DNA from: Mycolicibacter arupensis
Lineage (GTDB): Bacteria; Actinomycetota; Actinomycetes; Mycobacteriales; Mycobacteriaceae
Assembly (NCBI RefSeq): GCF_002086515.1
Contig: NZ_MVHH01000017.1
Span: forward strand, 1-64,000
Reading direction: 5' to 3'
DNA: 64,000 nucleotides
The position numbers were made by a program, and so were the translations under genes. Position 1 is the stretch's first letter, and each line of letters begins with the position of its first letter. The notes beneath the pieces were generated by a model. That model searched no databases. It was given only the letters and a program-made list of their open reading frames with translations, and had not been told where the DNA came from. Shown in pieces: positions 1-8,840 of the stretch.

Positions 1-63
1 CTTCATGTCACCACGCCACGCCGTACCTAACGTCCGTGGTCACAACAGCTAGCCCGGTGTGGC

Positions 64-2037
64 CTAGTCGGCCGCCCGGATAGCGTCGAACACGCTGGGG
101 TCCACCAGCGTTGAGGTGTCGCCGAGATCGCGTCCGTCTGCCACGTCGCGCAGCAGCCGCCGCATGATCTTGCCGCTGCGGGTTTTGGGCAGCTCGGGCA
201 CCACATGGACGTTGCGGGGCTTGGCGATCGGTGAGATCTCTATCGAGACGCGCTCGCGAAGCTCGCCGACGATCGAATTGCCGAGGCTGCTGTGCGACGC
301 GGCGAGCACCACGAACGCGCAGATCCGTTGGCCGGTCTGCTGGTCGATGGCGCCGACCACCGCGGCTTCGGCCACCGCTTCGTGGCTGACCAAGGCGGAT
401 TCCACCTCTGCGGTGGAGATGCGGTGCCCGGACACGTTCATCACGTCATCGATCCGGCCCAGCACCCAGATGTCGCCGTCGGCGTCGTAGCGGGCGCCGT
501 CACCGGCGAAATACCAGCCCTGCTCGGCGAACCGCGACCAGTAGGTGTCGATGAAGCGTTGCCGGTCACCCCAGATGCCGCGTGTCATGGACGGCCACGG
601 CTGGTCGATGACCAGGTAACCCGACACCGGTTCCCCGCCGGCATCGTCCGGAGACAACTGATCGCCGTGGTCGTCGACGATGCGAGCGGAGATCCCGGGC
701 AGTGGCGTCATCGCGGCGCCCGGCTTGGCCGCGGCCACCCCGGGCAGCGGGGTGATCATCGCCGCGCCGGTCTCGGTCTGCCACCACGTGTCGACCACCG
801 GCACCGCATCGGCGCCGATCACCCGGCGGTACCAGCGCCAGGCCTCGGGGTTGATCGGTTCGCCGACCGAACCCAGCAGACGCAGGCTGGACAGATCGTG
901 AGCATCGGGCACCTCCCGGCCCCACTTCATGAACGTGCGGATCAACGTTGGTGCGGTGTAATAGATTGTCACACCGTACTTTTCGATGATCTGGAAATGC
1001 CGGTGGTGGTCCGGAAAATCGGGGGTGCCCTCGTAGATCACCTCGGTGGCGCCGTTGGCCAGCGGCCCGTACACCGCATAGGTGTGGCCGGTGACCCACC
1101 CGACGTCGGCGGTGCACCAGAAGACGTCGGATGCGGCTTTGAGGTCGAAGACGTTGTGGTGGGTGTAGGCGGCCTGGGTCAGGTAGCCGCCGCTGGTGTG
1201 CACGATGCCCTTGGGCTTACCCGTGGTGCCCGACGTGTAGAGCAGGAACAGCGGCTGCTCGGCCTCGAAAGCCTCGGGGGTGTGCTGCGATGCCGCGGGC
1301 TCCACCACGTCGTGCCACCACAGGTCGCGATCGGGATTCCACGAGACGTCGCCTCCGGTGCGACGCACCACGAGCACGTGCTCGACACTGCTGTGCTCGG
1401 CGGCGTCGTCCAAAGCCTCGTCGACCGCGGGCTTGAGCGGTGCCGGTTGGCCGCGGCGGAACTGACCGTCGGAGGTGATGACCACCTTGGCCTGGGCGTC
1501 GTCGATCCGGGAACGCAGCGCGTGCGCGGAGAAGCCGGCGAACACCACGGTGTGCAAGACACCCAGCCGCGCGCATGCCAGCATCGCGATGACGGCTTCG
1601 GGGATCATCGGCAGGTAGATGGCCACCCGGTCACCGGCGACCAGTCCCAGCCCGGTCAGCGCGTTCGCGGCGCGCGAGACTTCGGCCAGCAGGTCGGCGT
1701 AGGTGATGGTGCGGGTATCGCCGACGGGCTCACCCTCCCAGTGGATCGCCACCCGGTCGCCGTGGCCTTGTTCCACGTGGCGATCCACGCAGTTGTAGGC
1801 CACGTTGAGCCTGCCGTCGGCGAACCAGCGCGCGAACGGGGCGTCGGTGTAGTCGAGGACCTCGGTGAACGGGGTTGCCCAGCTCAACCGGTTGGCCTGC
1901 TCGGCCCAGAATGCGAGGCGATCGGAATCGGCTGCACGGTACAACTCGGGACCCGCGTTGGCCTGTGCGGCGAACTGCGCCGACGGCGGATACGTCGATG
2001 CTGCGGGGGCGGGAGAGGTGTCTGAGTTGCTGCTCAC
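64..2037 (-). CDS. acs: Acetyl-CoA synthetase
   Basis: AMP-forming acetate:CoA ligase that activates acetate (and probably propionate) to the acyl-CoA through an acyl-adenylate. The 657-residue product has the adenylate-forming P-loop [11 protein letters not shown], the WWQTETG motif and the C-terminal PKTRSGK. The Lys of that last motif is about residue 623, 34 residues from the end, the same distance as Lys617 of the M. tuberculosis enzyme, which is regulated by cAMP-dependent acetylation. The reading frame stays open 24 codons further to 2109, but the GTG at 2037 gives the family N-terminus (VSSNSDTS), so that start is preferred. It is divergent from the Fic-like gene at 2079, leaving about 40 bp for both promoters. 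Confidence 0.96.
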   Translation of the reverse strand: MSSNSDTSPAPAASTYPPSAQFAAQANAGPELYRAADSDRLAFWAEQANRLSWATPFTEVLDYTDAPFARWFADGRLNVAYNCVDRHVEQGHGDRVAIHWEGEPVGDTRTITYADLLAEVSRAANALTGLGLVAGDRVAIYLPMIPEAVIAMLACARLGVLHTVVFAGFSAHALRSRIDDAQAKVVITSDGQFRRGQPAPLKPAVDEALDDAAEHSSVEHVLVVRRTGGDVSWNPDRDLWWHDVVEPAASQHTPEAFEAEQPLFLLYTSGTTGKPKGIVHTSGGYLTQAAYTHHNVFDLKAASDVFWCTADVGWVTGHTYAVYGPLANGATEVIYEGTPDFPDHHRHFQIIEKYGVTIYYTAPTLIRTFMKWGREVPDAHDLSSLRLLGSVGEPINPEAWRWYRRVIGADAVPVVDTWWQTETGAAMITPLPGVAAAKPGAAMTPLPGISARIVDDHGDQLSPDDAGGEPVSGYLVIDQPWPSMTRGIWGDRQRFIDTYWSRFAEQGWYFAGDGARYDADGDIWVLGRIDDVMNVSGHRISTAEVESALVSHEAVAEAAVVGAIDQQTGQRICAFVVLAASHSSLGNSIVGELRERVSIEISPIAKPRNVHVVPELPKTRSGKIMRRLLRDVADGRDLGDTSTLVDPSVFDAIRAAD

Positions 2038-2078
2038 CGTCAGGAGCCTAATCACCGCGGCGGTAGTGTCTATAGCCC

Positions 2079-2825
2079 GTGACCAATGCCCGGGATCCAC
2101 TCGCCCCATTACTGGCGTTGCCCGGTGTGGCCGAGGCCAGTGAGCAGGTCCGCGACGAGTTGGCGCGGGTGCACCGGCACAAGACGAACATGCGGGGCTG
2201 GCCGGTCAGCGCCGCGGAGGCTTCCCTGCGGGCGGCGCGGGCCTCATCAGTGCTCGACGGGGGGCCCGCGGCCGTGGATGCCGCGGCGACTTCCGATCCG
2301 GTGTTCGCCGGTGCCCTGCGGGTTGCCCAGGCGTTGGAGGGCGGAGAGACCACGTTGGTCGAGGTGTGGCGGCGTGCGCCGCTGCAGGCCTTGGCGCGGC
2401 TGCACGTGTTGGCCGCCGCGGACCTCGTCGAGGAGGACCGCCTTGGGCGGCCCGAGGGCGGTGCGGCCGTGGGCCGGCGACTGGAGATGCTGGCCGACCT
2501 CGCCACCGGGGGCACTTCGGTGGCCGCACCGGTTTTCGCCGCGGTGGTGCACGGTGAACTGCTGACACTGGCGCCGTTCGGCAGTGCCGATGGGGTGGTG
2601 GCTCGCGGCGCGGCCCGGCTGGTCACGATCGCCAGCGGGTTGGACAGGCACGGACTGGGCGTACCCGAGGTGAGCTGGATGCGCCAGGCGCGCGACTACC
2701 GGCGGGCCGCGCAGGAGTTCGCGAGTGGTTCGGCTGAGGGTGTCACCGCGTGGCTGCTGCTGTGTTGCGGCGCGATGCGCACTGGTGCGCTTGATGCTCT
2801 GGGGATTGCTGAGGCAGGTCGCTAG
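2079..2825 (+). CDS. Degenerate Fic-domain protein (Rv3662c-like)
   Basis: 248-residue conserved actinobacterial protein at the position of M. tuberculosis Rv3662c. Around residues 158-180 there is a sequence reading [19 protein letters not shown]. It resembles the Fic AMP-transferase loop (HPFxDGNGRxxR), but Ala replaces the catalytic His before PF and GSADGVV replaces DGNGR. AMPylation activity is therefore unlikely; the fold assignment is an inference. It starts at GTG, diverges from acs, and ends convergent with the sRNA region downstream. No signal peptide or membrane segment is apparent. Confidence 0.8.
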   Translation: MTNARDPLAPLLALPGVAEASEQVRDELARVHRHKTNMRGWPVSAAEASLRAARASSVLDGGPAAVDAAATSDPVFAGALRVAQALEGGETTLVEVWRRAPLQALARLHVLAAADLVEEDRLGRPEGGAAVGRRLEMLADLATGGTSVAAPVFAAVVHGELLTLAPFGSADGVVARGAARLVTIASGLDRHGLGVPEVSWMRQARDYRRAAQEFASGSAEGVTAWLLLCCGAMRTGALDALGIAEAGR

Positions 2826-2856
2826 GCGCCTGTGGCGACCCTGCAGAACGTACGAA

Positions 2857-2894
2857 GCGGGCGGCGATCCGAAGGGATTCGGCTCGCCGCCCGC
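2857..2894 (-). terminator. Perfect 11-bp hairpin ending the Ms1-like RNA
   Basis: The arms GCGGGCGGCGA (2857-2867) and TCGCCGCCCGC (2884-2894) are perfect complements around a 16-nt loop. The hairpin sits at the 3' end of the predicted minus-strand sRNA and also just downstream of the plus-strand gene ending at 2825, so it may terminate both. The T-tract is poor on both sides, as is common in mycobacteria. Confidence 0.7.
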
Positions 2895-3152
2895 TAGTAC
2901 GGTACACGGTTACCAAGCGTCCAACGTGGGCTGCGTGGGTGGCCTCGGCGCTCCTGCGGTGTTCTTCGGCTGCAACCCCACCCAAAGGGCTGCTAACACC
3001 GATCACGTTCCGCAATTACGCAGGCCCGCAACACTTCTGCCATCTTCGCGGCTGTGGCTCCGCGTGGGTACCGCTCTCCGTACTGGGAAGTGCGGCTCGG
3101 GAGATCGATCCTTCTCTTCCGGGTCGACCCTGGCCTTGCCGGCTTCCGTGCT
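2857..3152 (-). ncRNA. Ms1 / MTS2823-like small RNA
   Basis: The roughly 420-bp gap between the Rv3662c-like and Rv3661-like genes has no credible reading frame. In M. tuberculosis this same gap encodes MTS2823 (ncRv13661), and in M. smegmatis Ms1, an abundant stationary-phase RNA of about 300 nt that binds RNA polymerase core. Relative to its neighbours the RNA should be on the minus strand here. A possible -10 (TAGTAC, 3164-3159, or the overlapping TACAAA) would start transcription near 3152, and the hairpin at 2857-2894 closes it, giving about 296 nt. The call rests on synteny, size and the terminator, not on a covariance match; the exact 5' end is uncertain. Confidence 0.75.
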
Positions 3153-3251
3153 TCCTTTGTACTACGTGATGCACGCCACAGCAAGGGTCAATCGCGCACA
3201 GTGCGCGCGGTGTCATCGGATTGTGACCAGTGATGTTTGCTGGCAGGTGGG

Positions 3252-4118
3252 TCAGCGCGCGAATCGACGCAGCACGGAGTAGGTCAGGGCTCCGGCGGCC
3301 AGTGCGCTGATTCCGACGGCTGCGGTGGTGGCCAGGGCGGCACCGGACGGTGCCGGAATCCGGTCCCGCAGCGAGACCGGACGCGAGAAGGTCAGTATCG
3401 GCCAGCCGTGGGCGAGCGCTTCCTTGCGCAGCGCGCGGTCGGGGTTGACCGCCGACGGATGCCCGACCACCTGCAGCATGGGCAGGTCTGTGATCGAGTC
3501 CGAGTACGCATAGCAGTGCTCGAGCGGGTAGCCCTCGCGAGCGGCCAGCTCGCGGATCGCCTGCACCTTGCCTTCGCCGTAGCAGTAGAACGCGATCTCC
3601 CCGGTGTACTTGCCGTCGGCGACGACCATCCTGGTCGCCATGGCGTGCGTCGCGCCCAACGCGCGGGCGATCGGCGCGACGATCTCCTCGCCGGAGGCCG
3701 ACACCACCACCACGTCCCGGCCGCACAGCTTGTGGTCGGCGATCAGTTCGGCCGCCTCGGCGAAGATCAGCGGCGTGACCACGTCGTGAATCGTCTCGTT
3801 GACGATCGCCTTGACCTGATCCACATTCCAGCCCGTGCACATGTTGGTCAGGTGGGCCCGCATCCGCTCCATCTGGTCATGGTCGGCACCCGAGAGCAGC
3901 ATGAGAAATTGCGCGTAGCTCGACTTGAGAACCGTACGACGATTGATCAGTCCCTGGTCCATAAAGGGTTTGCTGAACGCCAGCGCGCTGGACTTCGCGA
4001 TCACCGTCTGGTCGAGGTCCAGAAAGGCTGCGGTACGGGTCCTAGGTGGCCCGGAAAGATCGGTGGGGGCCGCCGACGGGATAGGTGGTGACTGCGGCTG
4101 CGGGGTGGATGCGGTCAC
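3252..4118 (-). CDS. HAD-superfamily phosphatase (Rv3661-like, SerB-type IB)
   Basis: 288-residue HAD hydrolase of subfamily IB. Motif I is FLDLDQTV (nucleophile Asp plus acid Asp), motif II lies in VVVSASGEE, and motif III is YSDSITDLPM. The C-terminal segment (ALATTAAVGISALAAGAL) looks like one membrane anchor followed by RRFAR. The substrate is unknown; related proteins are annotated phosphoserine-phosphatase-like. The frame is open to a TTG at 4145, but the GTG at 4118 gives the length of Rv3661 (287 aa) and is preferred. It lies between two conserved sRNAs, as in M. tuberculosis. Confidence 0.9.
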   Translation of the reverse strand: MTASTPQPQSPPIPSAAPTDLSGPPRTRTAAFLDLDQTVIAKSSALAFSKPFMDQGLINRRTVLKSSYAQFLMLLSGADHDQMERMRAHLTNMCTGWNVDQVKAIVNETIHDVVTPLIFAEAAELIADHKLCGRDVVVVSASGEEIVAPIARALGATHAMATRMVVADGKYTGEIAFYCYGEGKVQAIRELAAREGYPLEHCYAYSDSITDLPMLQVVGHPSAVNPDRALRKEALAHGWPILTFSRPVSLRDRIPAPSGAALATTAAVGISALAAGALTYSVLRRFAR

Positions 4119-4243
4119 CGCTTCAGCATAGGTCGGCGGCCTCAACCAAGCGGGCGCTACGCCCGAAAGAGCACCTCACGCACAGTGAGGCACAGCCGGC
4201 GTGCATTTGATGTAACACTTGCGCCCGACCACCCAGTCATGTG

Positions 4244-4249
4244 TATAGT
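4244..4249 (+). promoter_or_regulatory. -10 element of the 6C RNA
   Basis: TATAGT lies 6-7 nt before the first base of the 6C transcript. A weak TTGCGC upstream (4219-4224) could be the -35 at a long 19-nt spacing. Confidence 0.6.
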
Positions 4250-4255
4250 GGCATC

Positions 4256-4350
4256 ACTCGGCTTATGCCGAGGGTGTATCGGCCCGACCCCCCGGGGTTG
4301 ATACGCGACGACCTCCGCCTCCTCCCCCCCTGGCGGGGGTCGTCTTTTTT
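4256..4350 (+). ncRNA. 6C small RNA (B11 type)
   Basis: A compact RNA of about 95 nt. A 6-bp hairpin (CTCGGC/GCCGAG, 4257-4272) opens it. A GTATC...GATAC stem then displays a CCCCCC loop, and a GACGACC...GGTCGTC stem with a second run of C ends in TTTTTT (4345-4350), a textbook intrinsic terminator. Two C-rich loops are the hallmark of the actinobacterial 6C family. In M. tuberculosis the 93-nt B11 RNA lies in the same gap between Rv3661 and ssd, on the equivalent strand. It regulates mRNAs by C-rich loop pairing and affects replication and secretion genes. Confidence 0.88.
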
Positions 4351-4387
4351 CACCGGTAAAAAATTCGCCGGAGCCTCCTCCCGTTGA

Positions 4388-4403
4388 CTGAAACGTGTTT
4401 CAG
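4388..4403. promoter_or_regulatory. 16-bp palindromic operator candidate
   Basis: CTGAAACGTGTTTCAG is a perfect palindrome upstream of ssd. Its core fits the TnnAACnnGTTnnA pattern recalled for the KstR (sterol regulon) box. It overlaps a TTGACT hexamer (4384-4389). A second inverted repeat, CGAATA/TATTCG, follows at 4419-4438. Which regulator binds is not shown by the sequence. Confidence 0.5.
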
Positions 4404-4536
4404 ATCTGGCTATGCATACGAATAGTTTGATTTATTCGTCCTAGCATTACCCCGGGTTATCCACAGTCGGATTTTTCATCCACAGTTGGCATGGTCGTCA
4501 TGGCGCTCAGGGGCGCTGTCGCGCCACGGTGAGGCG

Positions 4537-5619
4537 GTGAACGCCGCCACCGGCCTGTTGTCCCTCGTCACCCAAGCCGCCCTGCGCGACGAAGTCGATC
4601 GGGTGGCCGCGGCGGTCGGTATGCGCGTGATCCACCTCGGCCCCGCCATGCCGAGCCGCAGAGCCTGGTCGGCGGCGTCGGCCGTCGTGCTTGACCGCGA
4701 GGCCGCCGCTCGGTGTGGTCCGGCCAGGCTGCCGCGCCGCCCCCATGTGGTGGTGCTCACCGGCGTTTCGCCCACTGCGGCCGACTGGCAGGCCGGGGTG
4801 GCAGCAGGTGCGCAAGGCGTGCTGGCATTGCCCGTCGACGCCCACGAGTTGGTGACCGAGCTGGCCGAGGCGGGCGAGTCGGTGCGCGACGGCGGCCGTT
4901 GCGGCGATGTCATCGCCGTGATCGGCGCGCGCGGCGGGGCAGGGGCTTCGCTGCTGGCCGCGGCACTGGCGCAGAGCGCTGGAGACGCACTGCTGGTGGA
5001 CTTGGATGCGTGGGGCGGGGGCATCGACCTGCTGGTCGGAACCGAGCGCACCTCCGGCCTGCGCTGGCGTGACCTGACGCAGCGCAGCGGGCGACTGACC
5101 TGGCCGGCGCTGCGCGCCGCGCTACCCCGCCAGCGTGGGGTGAGTGTCCTGTCGGCCGCATCGATCGGCCACCCCGAGGCTGACGTGCCCGACATCGACA
5201 GCGGCACCGTCGAAGCCGTCGTGGATGCGGCCCGTCGCGGCGGGGTCACCGTGGTCTGCGACCTACCGCGGACGTGGACCGATCCGGTCGAGGCGGCCTT
5301 AGGGGCCGCAGATCTGGCTGTGCTCGTGAGCCCCTGCGACGTGCGTTCGTGTGCCGCGGGCGCCTCGATCGCGTCGCGACTTCGGGCGCTGAACCCCAAT
5401 GTCGGACTCGTCGCGCGTGGACCGGCCCCGGGCGGCCTGCGCGCTGCCGAGGTGGCCGACATCGTCGGGCTCCCCCTGCTGACCTCGCTACGGGCCGAGC
5501 CGCGGCTGTCTCACCGGCTGGAGTACACGGGTCTGAGGTTGCATCGCCGTGCCCCGCTGGCCGTGGCGGCGGCGCGAGTCCTTGCCGTTCTGCCCCAGCG
5601 GAAAGCCTTGGTGTCATGA
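4537..5619 (+). CDS. ssd: Septum-site-determining MinD-like protein Ssd
   Basis: About 360-residue ParA/MinD-superfamily protein matching M. tuberculosis Ssd (Rv3660c). An N-terminal receiver-like part is followed by the nucleotide-binding core. The Walker A region reads VIGARGGAGAS and lacks the signature lysines of active MinD, a known oddity of this family. Overexpressed Ssd affects septation in M. tuberculosis, while homologues next to tad genes may localise the pilus machine (as TadZ/CpaE do). The frame opens at a TTG (4486); the GTG at 4537, preceded by GGTGAGG, better matches homologue length. The stop overlaps the next ATG (ATGA), so translation is coupled to tadA. Confidence 0.88.
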   Translation: MNAATGLLSLVTQAALRDEVDRVAAAVGMRVIHLGPAMPSRRAWSAASAVVLDREAAARCGPARLPRRPHVVVLTGVSPTAADWQAGVAAGAQGVLALPVDAHELVTELAEAGESVRDGGRCGDVIAVIGARGGAGASLLAAALAQSAGDALLVDLDAWGGGIDLLVGTERTSGLRWRDLTQRSGRLTWPALRAALPRQRGVSVLSAASIGHPEADVPDIDSGTVEAVVDAARRGGVTVVCDLPRTWTDPVEAALGAADLAVLVSPCDVRSCAAGASIASRLRALNPNVGLVARGPAPGGLRAAEVADIVGLPLLTSLRAEPRLSHRLEYTGLRLHRRAPLAVAAARVLAVLPQRKALVS

Positions 5620-6791
5620 GGGATTCGCTGATCGACCGCGTCCGGGAGCGTCTCGCGGCGCAGTCGGGGGAGTCGTCGGCATTGCGGCCGCAGATGGTGG
5701 CGGCAGCGATCCGCGCCGAATCCGGCGGCGTCCTGGGCGACACCGAGATGCTGTCCAGTCTGCGGGTGCTGCAGACCGAGCTGACCGGCGCCGGAGTGCT
5801 GGAGCCCCTGCTGTGTGCGGCCGGCACCACCGACGTGCTGGTCACCGCCCCGGATGCGGTGTGGGTCGACGACGGTGGCGGCCTGCGGCGTACCGAGATC
5901 CGCTTTGCCGACGAAGCTGCGGTTCGGCGGCTGGCCCAGCGGCTGGCGGTAGCCGCGGGGCGCCGGCTCGACGACGCTCAACCCTGGGTGGACGGACAAC
6001 TGCGCGGGATCGGCACCGGCGAATTCACCGTGCGCCTGCATGCGATCCTGCCGCCCATCGCCGCCGACGGCACCTGTCTGTCGTTACGGGTGCTGCGGCC
6101 GGCCACCCAGGATCTTGCCGCCCTTATCGAGGTGGGCGCCATCGCACCGCAGGCTGCCGAGTTGCTGTCCGACGTCATTGCCGCGCGGCTGGCGTTCCTG
6201 GTCTCCGGTGGGACCGGAGCAGGCAAGACGACGCTGCTGTCCGCACTGCTCGGCTCGGTCGGTGACGGGGAGCGCCTGATCTGCGTCGAGGATGCACCCG
6301 AGCTACAGCCCCGCCACCCGCATCTGGTCCGACTGGTGGCGCGCGCGGCCAACGTCGAAGGCGCCGGTGCGGTGGAGTTACGCGACCTGGTTCGGCAGGC
6401 CCTGCGGATGCGCCCGGACCGGTTGGTGATCGGAGAGGTGCGGGGCGCAGAAGTGGTCGATCTGCTCGCGGCCTTGAACACCGGCCACGACGGCGGCGCC
6501 GGAACAGTGCATGCCAACAACCCAGCCGACGTGCCCGCCCGGCTTGAAGCGCTCGCCGCGCTGGGTGGTCTGGACCGTGTCGGCCTGCACAGCCAACTGG
6601 CGGCAGCCGTCCAAGTGCTGGTGCACGTCGCACGGGGGCCTGACGGCAGACGCCGGCTCACCGACATCTCACTGCTGCGCCGTGCCGATTCCTGGCAGGT
6701 CCAGGCGGCACCGGTATGGCAGGCCGGGATCGGCCTGACTCGCCATGCCGGCGAGTTGCACGACCTGCTGCGCGATCGGTTGCCCGCATGA
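5616..6791 (+). CDS. tadA: Tad secretion ATPase TadA (CpaF family)
   Basis: 391-residue VirB11/CpaF-type hexameric ATPase that powers assembly of Flp-type pili at the cytoplasmic face of the membrane. Visible are the Walker A GGTGAGKTT, the Asp box (ICVEDAPEL), and the His box/Walker B region with RPDRLVIGEVRG and GHDGGAGTVHANNP. It starts at an ATG overlapping the ssd stop and ends overlapping the tadB-like start, both as ATGA. It corresponds to Rv3659c. Confidence 0.95.
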   Translation: MRDSLIDRVRERLAAQSGESSALRPQMVAAAIRAESGGVLGDTEMLSSLRVLQTELTGAGVLEPLLCAAGTTDVLVTAPDAVWVDDGGGLRRTEIRFADEAAVRRLAQRLAVAAGRRLDDAQPWVDGQLRGIGTGEFTVRLHAILPPIAADGTCLSLRVLRPATQDLAALIEVGAIAPQAAELLSDVIAARLAFLVSGGTGAGKTTLLSALLGSVGDGERLICVEDAPELQPRHPHLVRLVARAANVEGAGAVELRDLVRQALRMRPDRLVIGEVRGAEVVDLLAALNTGHDGGAGTVHANNPADVPARLEALAALGGLDRVGLHSQLAAAVQVLVHVARGPDGRRRLTDISLLRRADSWQVQAAPVWQAGIGLTRHAGELHDLLRDRLPA

Positions 6792-7600
6792 TCGGACCGG
6801 CGAGTTCCGCGCTGGCGTTGGCCATGGCGCTGCTGCTGGGCGTGTCACCGCGCGGCCGTCTTGCACCTGACAGCCGCCCGCGCCACGGACAGGGGCGCCG
6901 TGGGGCCGTTCGGTGGGGCCTTATCAGCGTGACGATCGGCGCGGTTGCGCTCGCTGGGATCGTCCTACCGCTCGGCGTTTGGCTGGCCGGTCTGGTGGTG
7001 GTGGCCACGGCCGCGGTACGACGCCGCCGTAGCAGCCGGCACCGGCGGGCGGCGGCGGAGTCGCGGGCCTGGGAAGCCGCGCTGGAGGTCCTGGCCGGTG
7101 AGCTGCGTATTGGCGCACATCCGCTGCGGGCATTCGCCGTCGCGGCCGCCGAATCCACCCACCGCGGGGTTGCGGCAGGTCTGGGCGGCGTCGCCGCTCG
7201 GGCCCGGCTGGGCGCCGACGTCGCGCACGGCCTGCGCGATGCGGCGCGCGCGTCGGCGCTGCCCGGGCAGTGGGAGCGGCTCGCCGCCTACTGGGAGCTC
7301 GGGGGGCGCCACGGCGTGGCGATCGCCAGCTTGATGCAGGCCGCGCAGAACGACATGACTGCCCGACACCGATTCTCGGCGCGCACCGCAGCCGGGATGG
7401 CCGGCGCTCGCGCCTCGGCGACACTTCTGGCCGGCCTGCCGGTGCTCGGGGTGCTGCTGGGCCAAGTGATCGGCGCGCGTCCGGTCCCGTTCCTGCTCAG
7501 CGAATCGGGAGGAGTGCTGGCCCTGATAGGGGTGAGTCTGGTCTGCGCGGGCCTGCTGTGGTCGGATCGGATCACCAGCGGGCTGGGTGGCGGCGCGTGA
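6788..7600 (+). CDS. tadB: Type II secretion F-domain protein, TadB-like
   Basis: 270-residue membrane protein with paired hydrophobic segments at the N-terminus (ASSALALAMALLLG, then LAGIVLPLGVWLAGLVVVA) and C-terminus (LLAGLPVLGVLLG, GVLALIGVSLVCAGLL) around a cytoplasmic GspF-like helical domain. It would form part of the inner-membrane platform for Flp pilus assembly with TadA. Both ends overlap neighbours by 4 bp, indicating one translationally coupled operon. It corresponds to Rv3658c. Confidence 0.9.
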   Translation: MIGPASSALALAMALLLGVSPRGRLAPDSRPRHGQGRRGAVRWGLISVTIGAVALAGIVLPLGVWLAGLVVVATAAVRRRRSSRHRRAAAESRAWEAALEVLAGELRIGAHPLRAFAVAAAESTHRGVAAGLGGVAARARLGADVAHGLRDAARASALPGQWERLAAYWELGGRHGVAIASLMQAAQNDMTARHRFSARTAAGMAGARASATLLAGLPVLGVLLGQVIGARPVPFLLSESGGVLALIGVSLVCAGLLWSDRITSGLGGGA

Positions 7601-8187
7601 GCGGCGCCGCGCTGTTGCTGGCCCTGGCGATACTTGCCGCTGCAGGGCCGGCGACGGTCCGGTCACGTGCTGGATCACTGCGAGCGCAGCCCCCGCCGCT
7701 GCGCGCGGCTGATCGGGGAGTCGACGCGCTGGCGCTCGCCGCGGACCTGGAGGTGTTCGCGCTGTGTCTGAACGCGGGAATGTCGGTCTCGGGAGCGGCC
7801 GCCGCCACTGCCCGGCATGCGCCGCCACAGCTGGCGGCGGCCCTGCGCCGGGGCTCGGATCTGTTAGCGCTCGGTGCCGAACCGGGAATCGCCTGGTCGG
7901 AGCCCAACAGCCGCGATGGCGGTGGCCTCGACTCGACGACCACCGCAGTGCTGCGCCTGGCCCGAAGATCCGGGTCCTCCGGTGTGGCGTTGGCTACTGG
8001 TCTCGGCGAGCTCGCCGTCCAGTGCCGATCCGAGGCTTCGGATTCTGCCACGGCCGCCGCGGAGCGGGCCGGGGTGCTGATCGCCGGCCCACTGGGGTTG
8101 TGCTTCCTGCCTGCCTTTGTCTGCCTGGGCATCGTGCCGGTGGTGGCCGGTCTGGCCGGCGATGTCCTGCGATCGGGTCTGCTGTGA
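7597..8187 (+). CDS. tadC: Type II secretion F-domain protein, TadC-like
   Basis: 196-residue second platform subunit, shorter than its partner. It has an N-terminal membrane segment (GAALLLALAILAAAG), a GspF-like core with conserved ALAADLEVFALCLNAG, and C-terminal hydrophobic segments near LIAGPLGLCFLPAF. It starts at a GTG overlapping the previous stop (GTGA). It corresponds to Rv3657c. Confidence 0.88.
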   Translation: MSGAALLLALAILAAAGPATVRSRAGSLRAQPPPLRAADRGVDALALAADLEVFALCLNAGMSVSGAAAATARHAPPQLAAALRRGSDLLALGAEPGIAWSEPNSRDGGGLDSTTTAVLRLARRSGSSGVALATGLGELAVQCRSEASDSATAAAERAGVLIAGPLGLCFLPAFVCLGIVPVVAGLAGDVLRSGLL

Positions 8188-8248
8188 TCGCGCCGATGCT
8201 TCGCGGGCCGGCCGCGGAAACCCGACGGGTGTTGATCAAGGAGGAGCG

Positions 8249-8470
8249 ATGAAAAGTTTTATGCCGCAAGCACGTAGCGTGGTCCGCGGTCTCGGTGCGA
8301 AGCTGGCGCTACTGGCTTATGACGAATCCGGGATGTCCACGGTGGAGTACGCGATCGGCACCGTGGCCGCAGCGGCGTTCGGCGCGATCCTGTACACGGT
8401 GGTCACCGGCGATTCGATCGTGTCGGCGTTGAATCGGGTCATCGCCCGTGCGTTGAGCACCAAAGTCTGA
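8249..8470 (+). CDS. flp: Flp-type pilin
   Basis: 73-residue pilin subunit. After a basic leader, the sequence ESGMSTVEYAIGTVAAAAFGA shows the type IVb pattern: a processing Gly, a Glu at position +5 of the mature protein, then a hydrophobic polymerisation helix. It has the strongest ribosome-binding site of the operon (AAGGAGGAG six bases before ATG), in keeping with a major structural subunit. It corresponds to Rv3656c. No prepilin peptidase gene is visible in the window. Confidence 0.92.
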   Translation: MKSFMPQARSVVRGLGAKLALLAYDESGMSTVEYAIGTVAAAAFGAILYTVVTGDSIVSALNRVIARALSTKV

Positions 8471-8476
8471 CAGGCG

Positions 8477-8824
8477 ATGTGCGGCCATGCGCCCTGCGCC
8501 GACGACGCCGGCGCCAGCACGGTCGAGGCGGCATTCGCGCTGGCGGCGCTGGTCTCGGTGCTTGTGCTGTGTGTGGCCGGGATCAGCGCGGTATCTACCC
8601 AGATCCGGTGCATCGACGCAGCACGCGAAGCGGCCCGGCTGGGGGCGCGCGGTGATGTCTCCGCGGTCACCGTCGTGGTGCGGCAGATCGCCCCGGCCGG
8701 TGCGACGGTGCAGCTGCATGCCGAAGGTGACCTGGTGGTGGCGCGGGTCACCGCTCGCCCGATCCTGTTGCCCGGCTTGGCCGTCGCGGCCGAGTCCGTC
8801 TCGGCGCTCGAACCGCCGGGGTGA
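8477..8824 (+). CDS. TadE-like pseudopilin
   Basis: 115-residue protein six bases downstream of the pilin gene. A short charged N-terminus precedes ASTVEAAFALAALVSVLVL, a TadE/TadG-type hydrophobic helix with a Glu that mimics the pilin +5 residue. The rest is a small extracytoplasmic domain. Probably a minor pilin. It corresponds to Rv3655c. Confidence 0.87.
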   Translation: MCGHAPCADDAGASTVEAAFALAALVSVLVLCVAGISAVSTQIRCIDAAREAARLGARGDVSAVTVVVRQIAPAGATVQLHAEGDLVVARVTARPILLPGLAVAAESVSALEPPG

Positions 8825-8840
8825 GGCCGGCGCAGCCACC

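Noticed and set aside
292..2025. 577-residue frame on the plus strand opposite acs
   Set aside because: Antisense shadow of a high-GC gene; Val/Gly/His/Arg-rich composition and no recognisable family.
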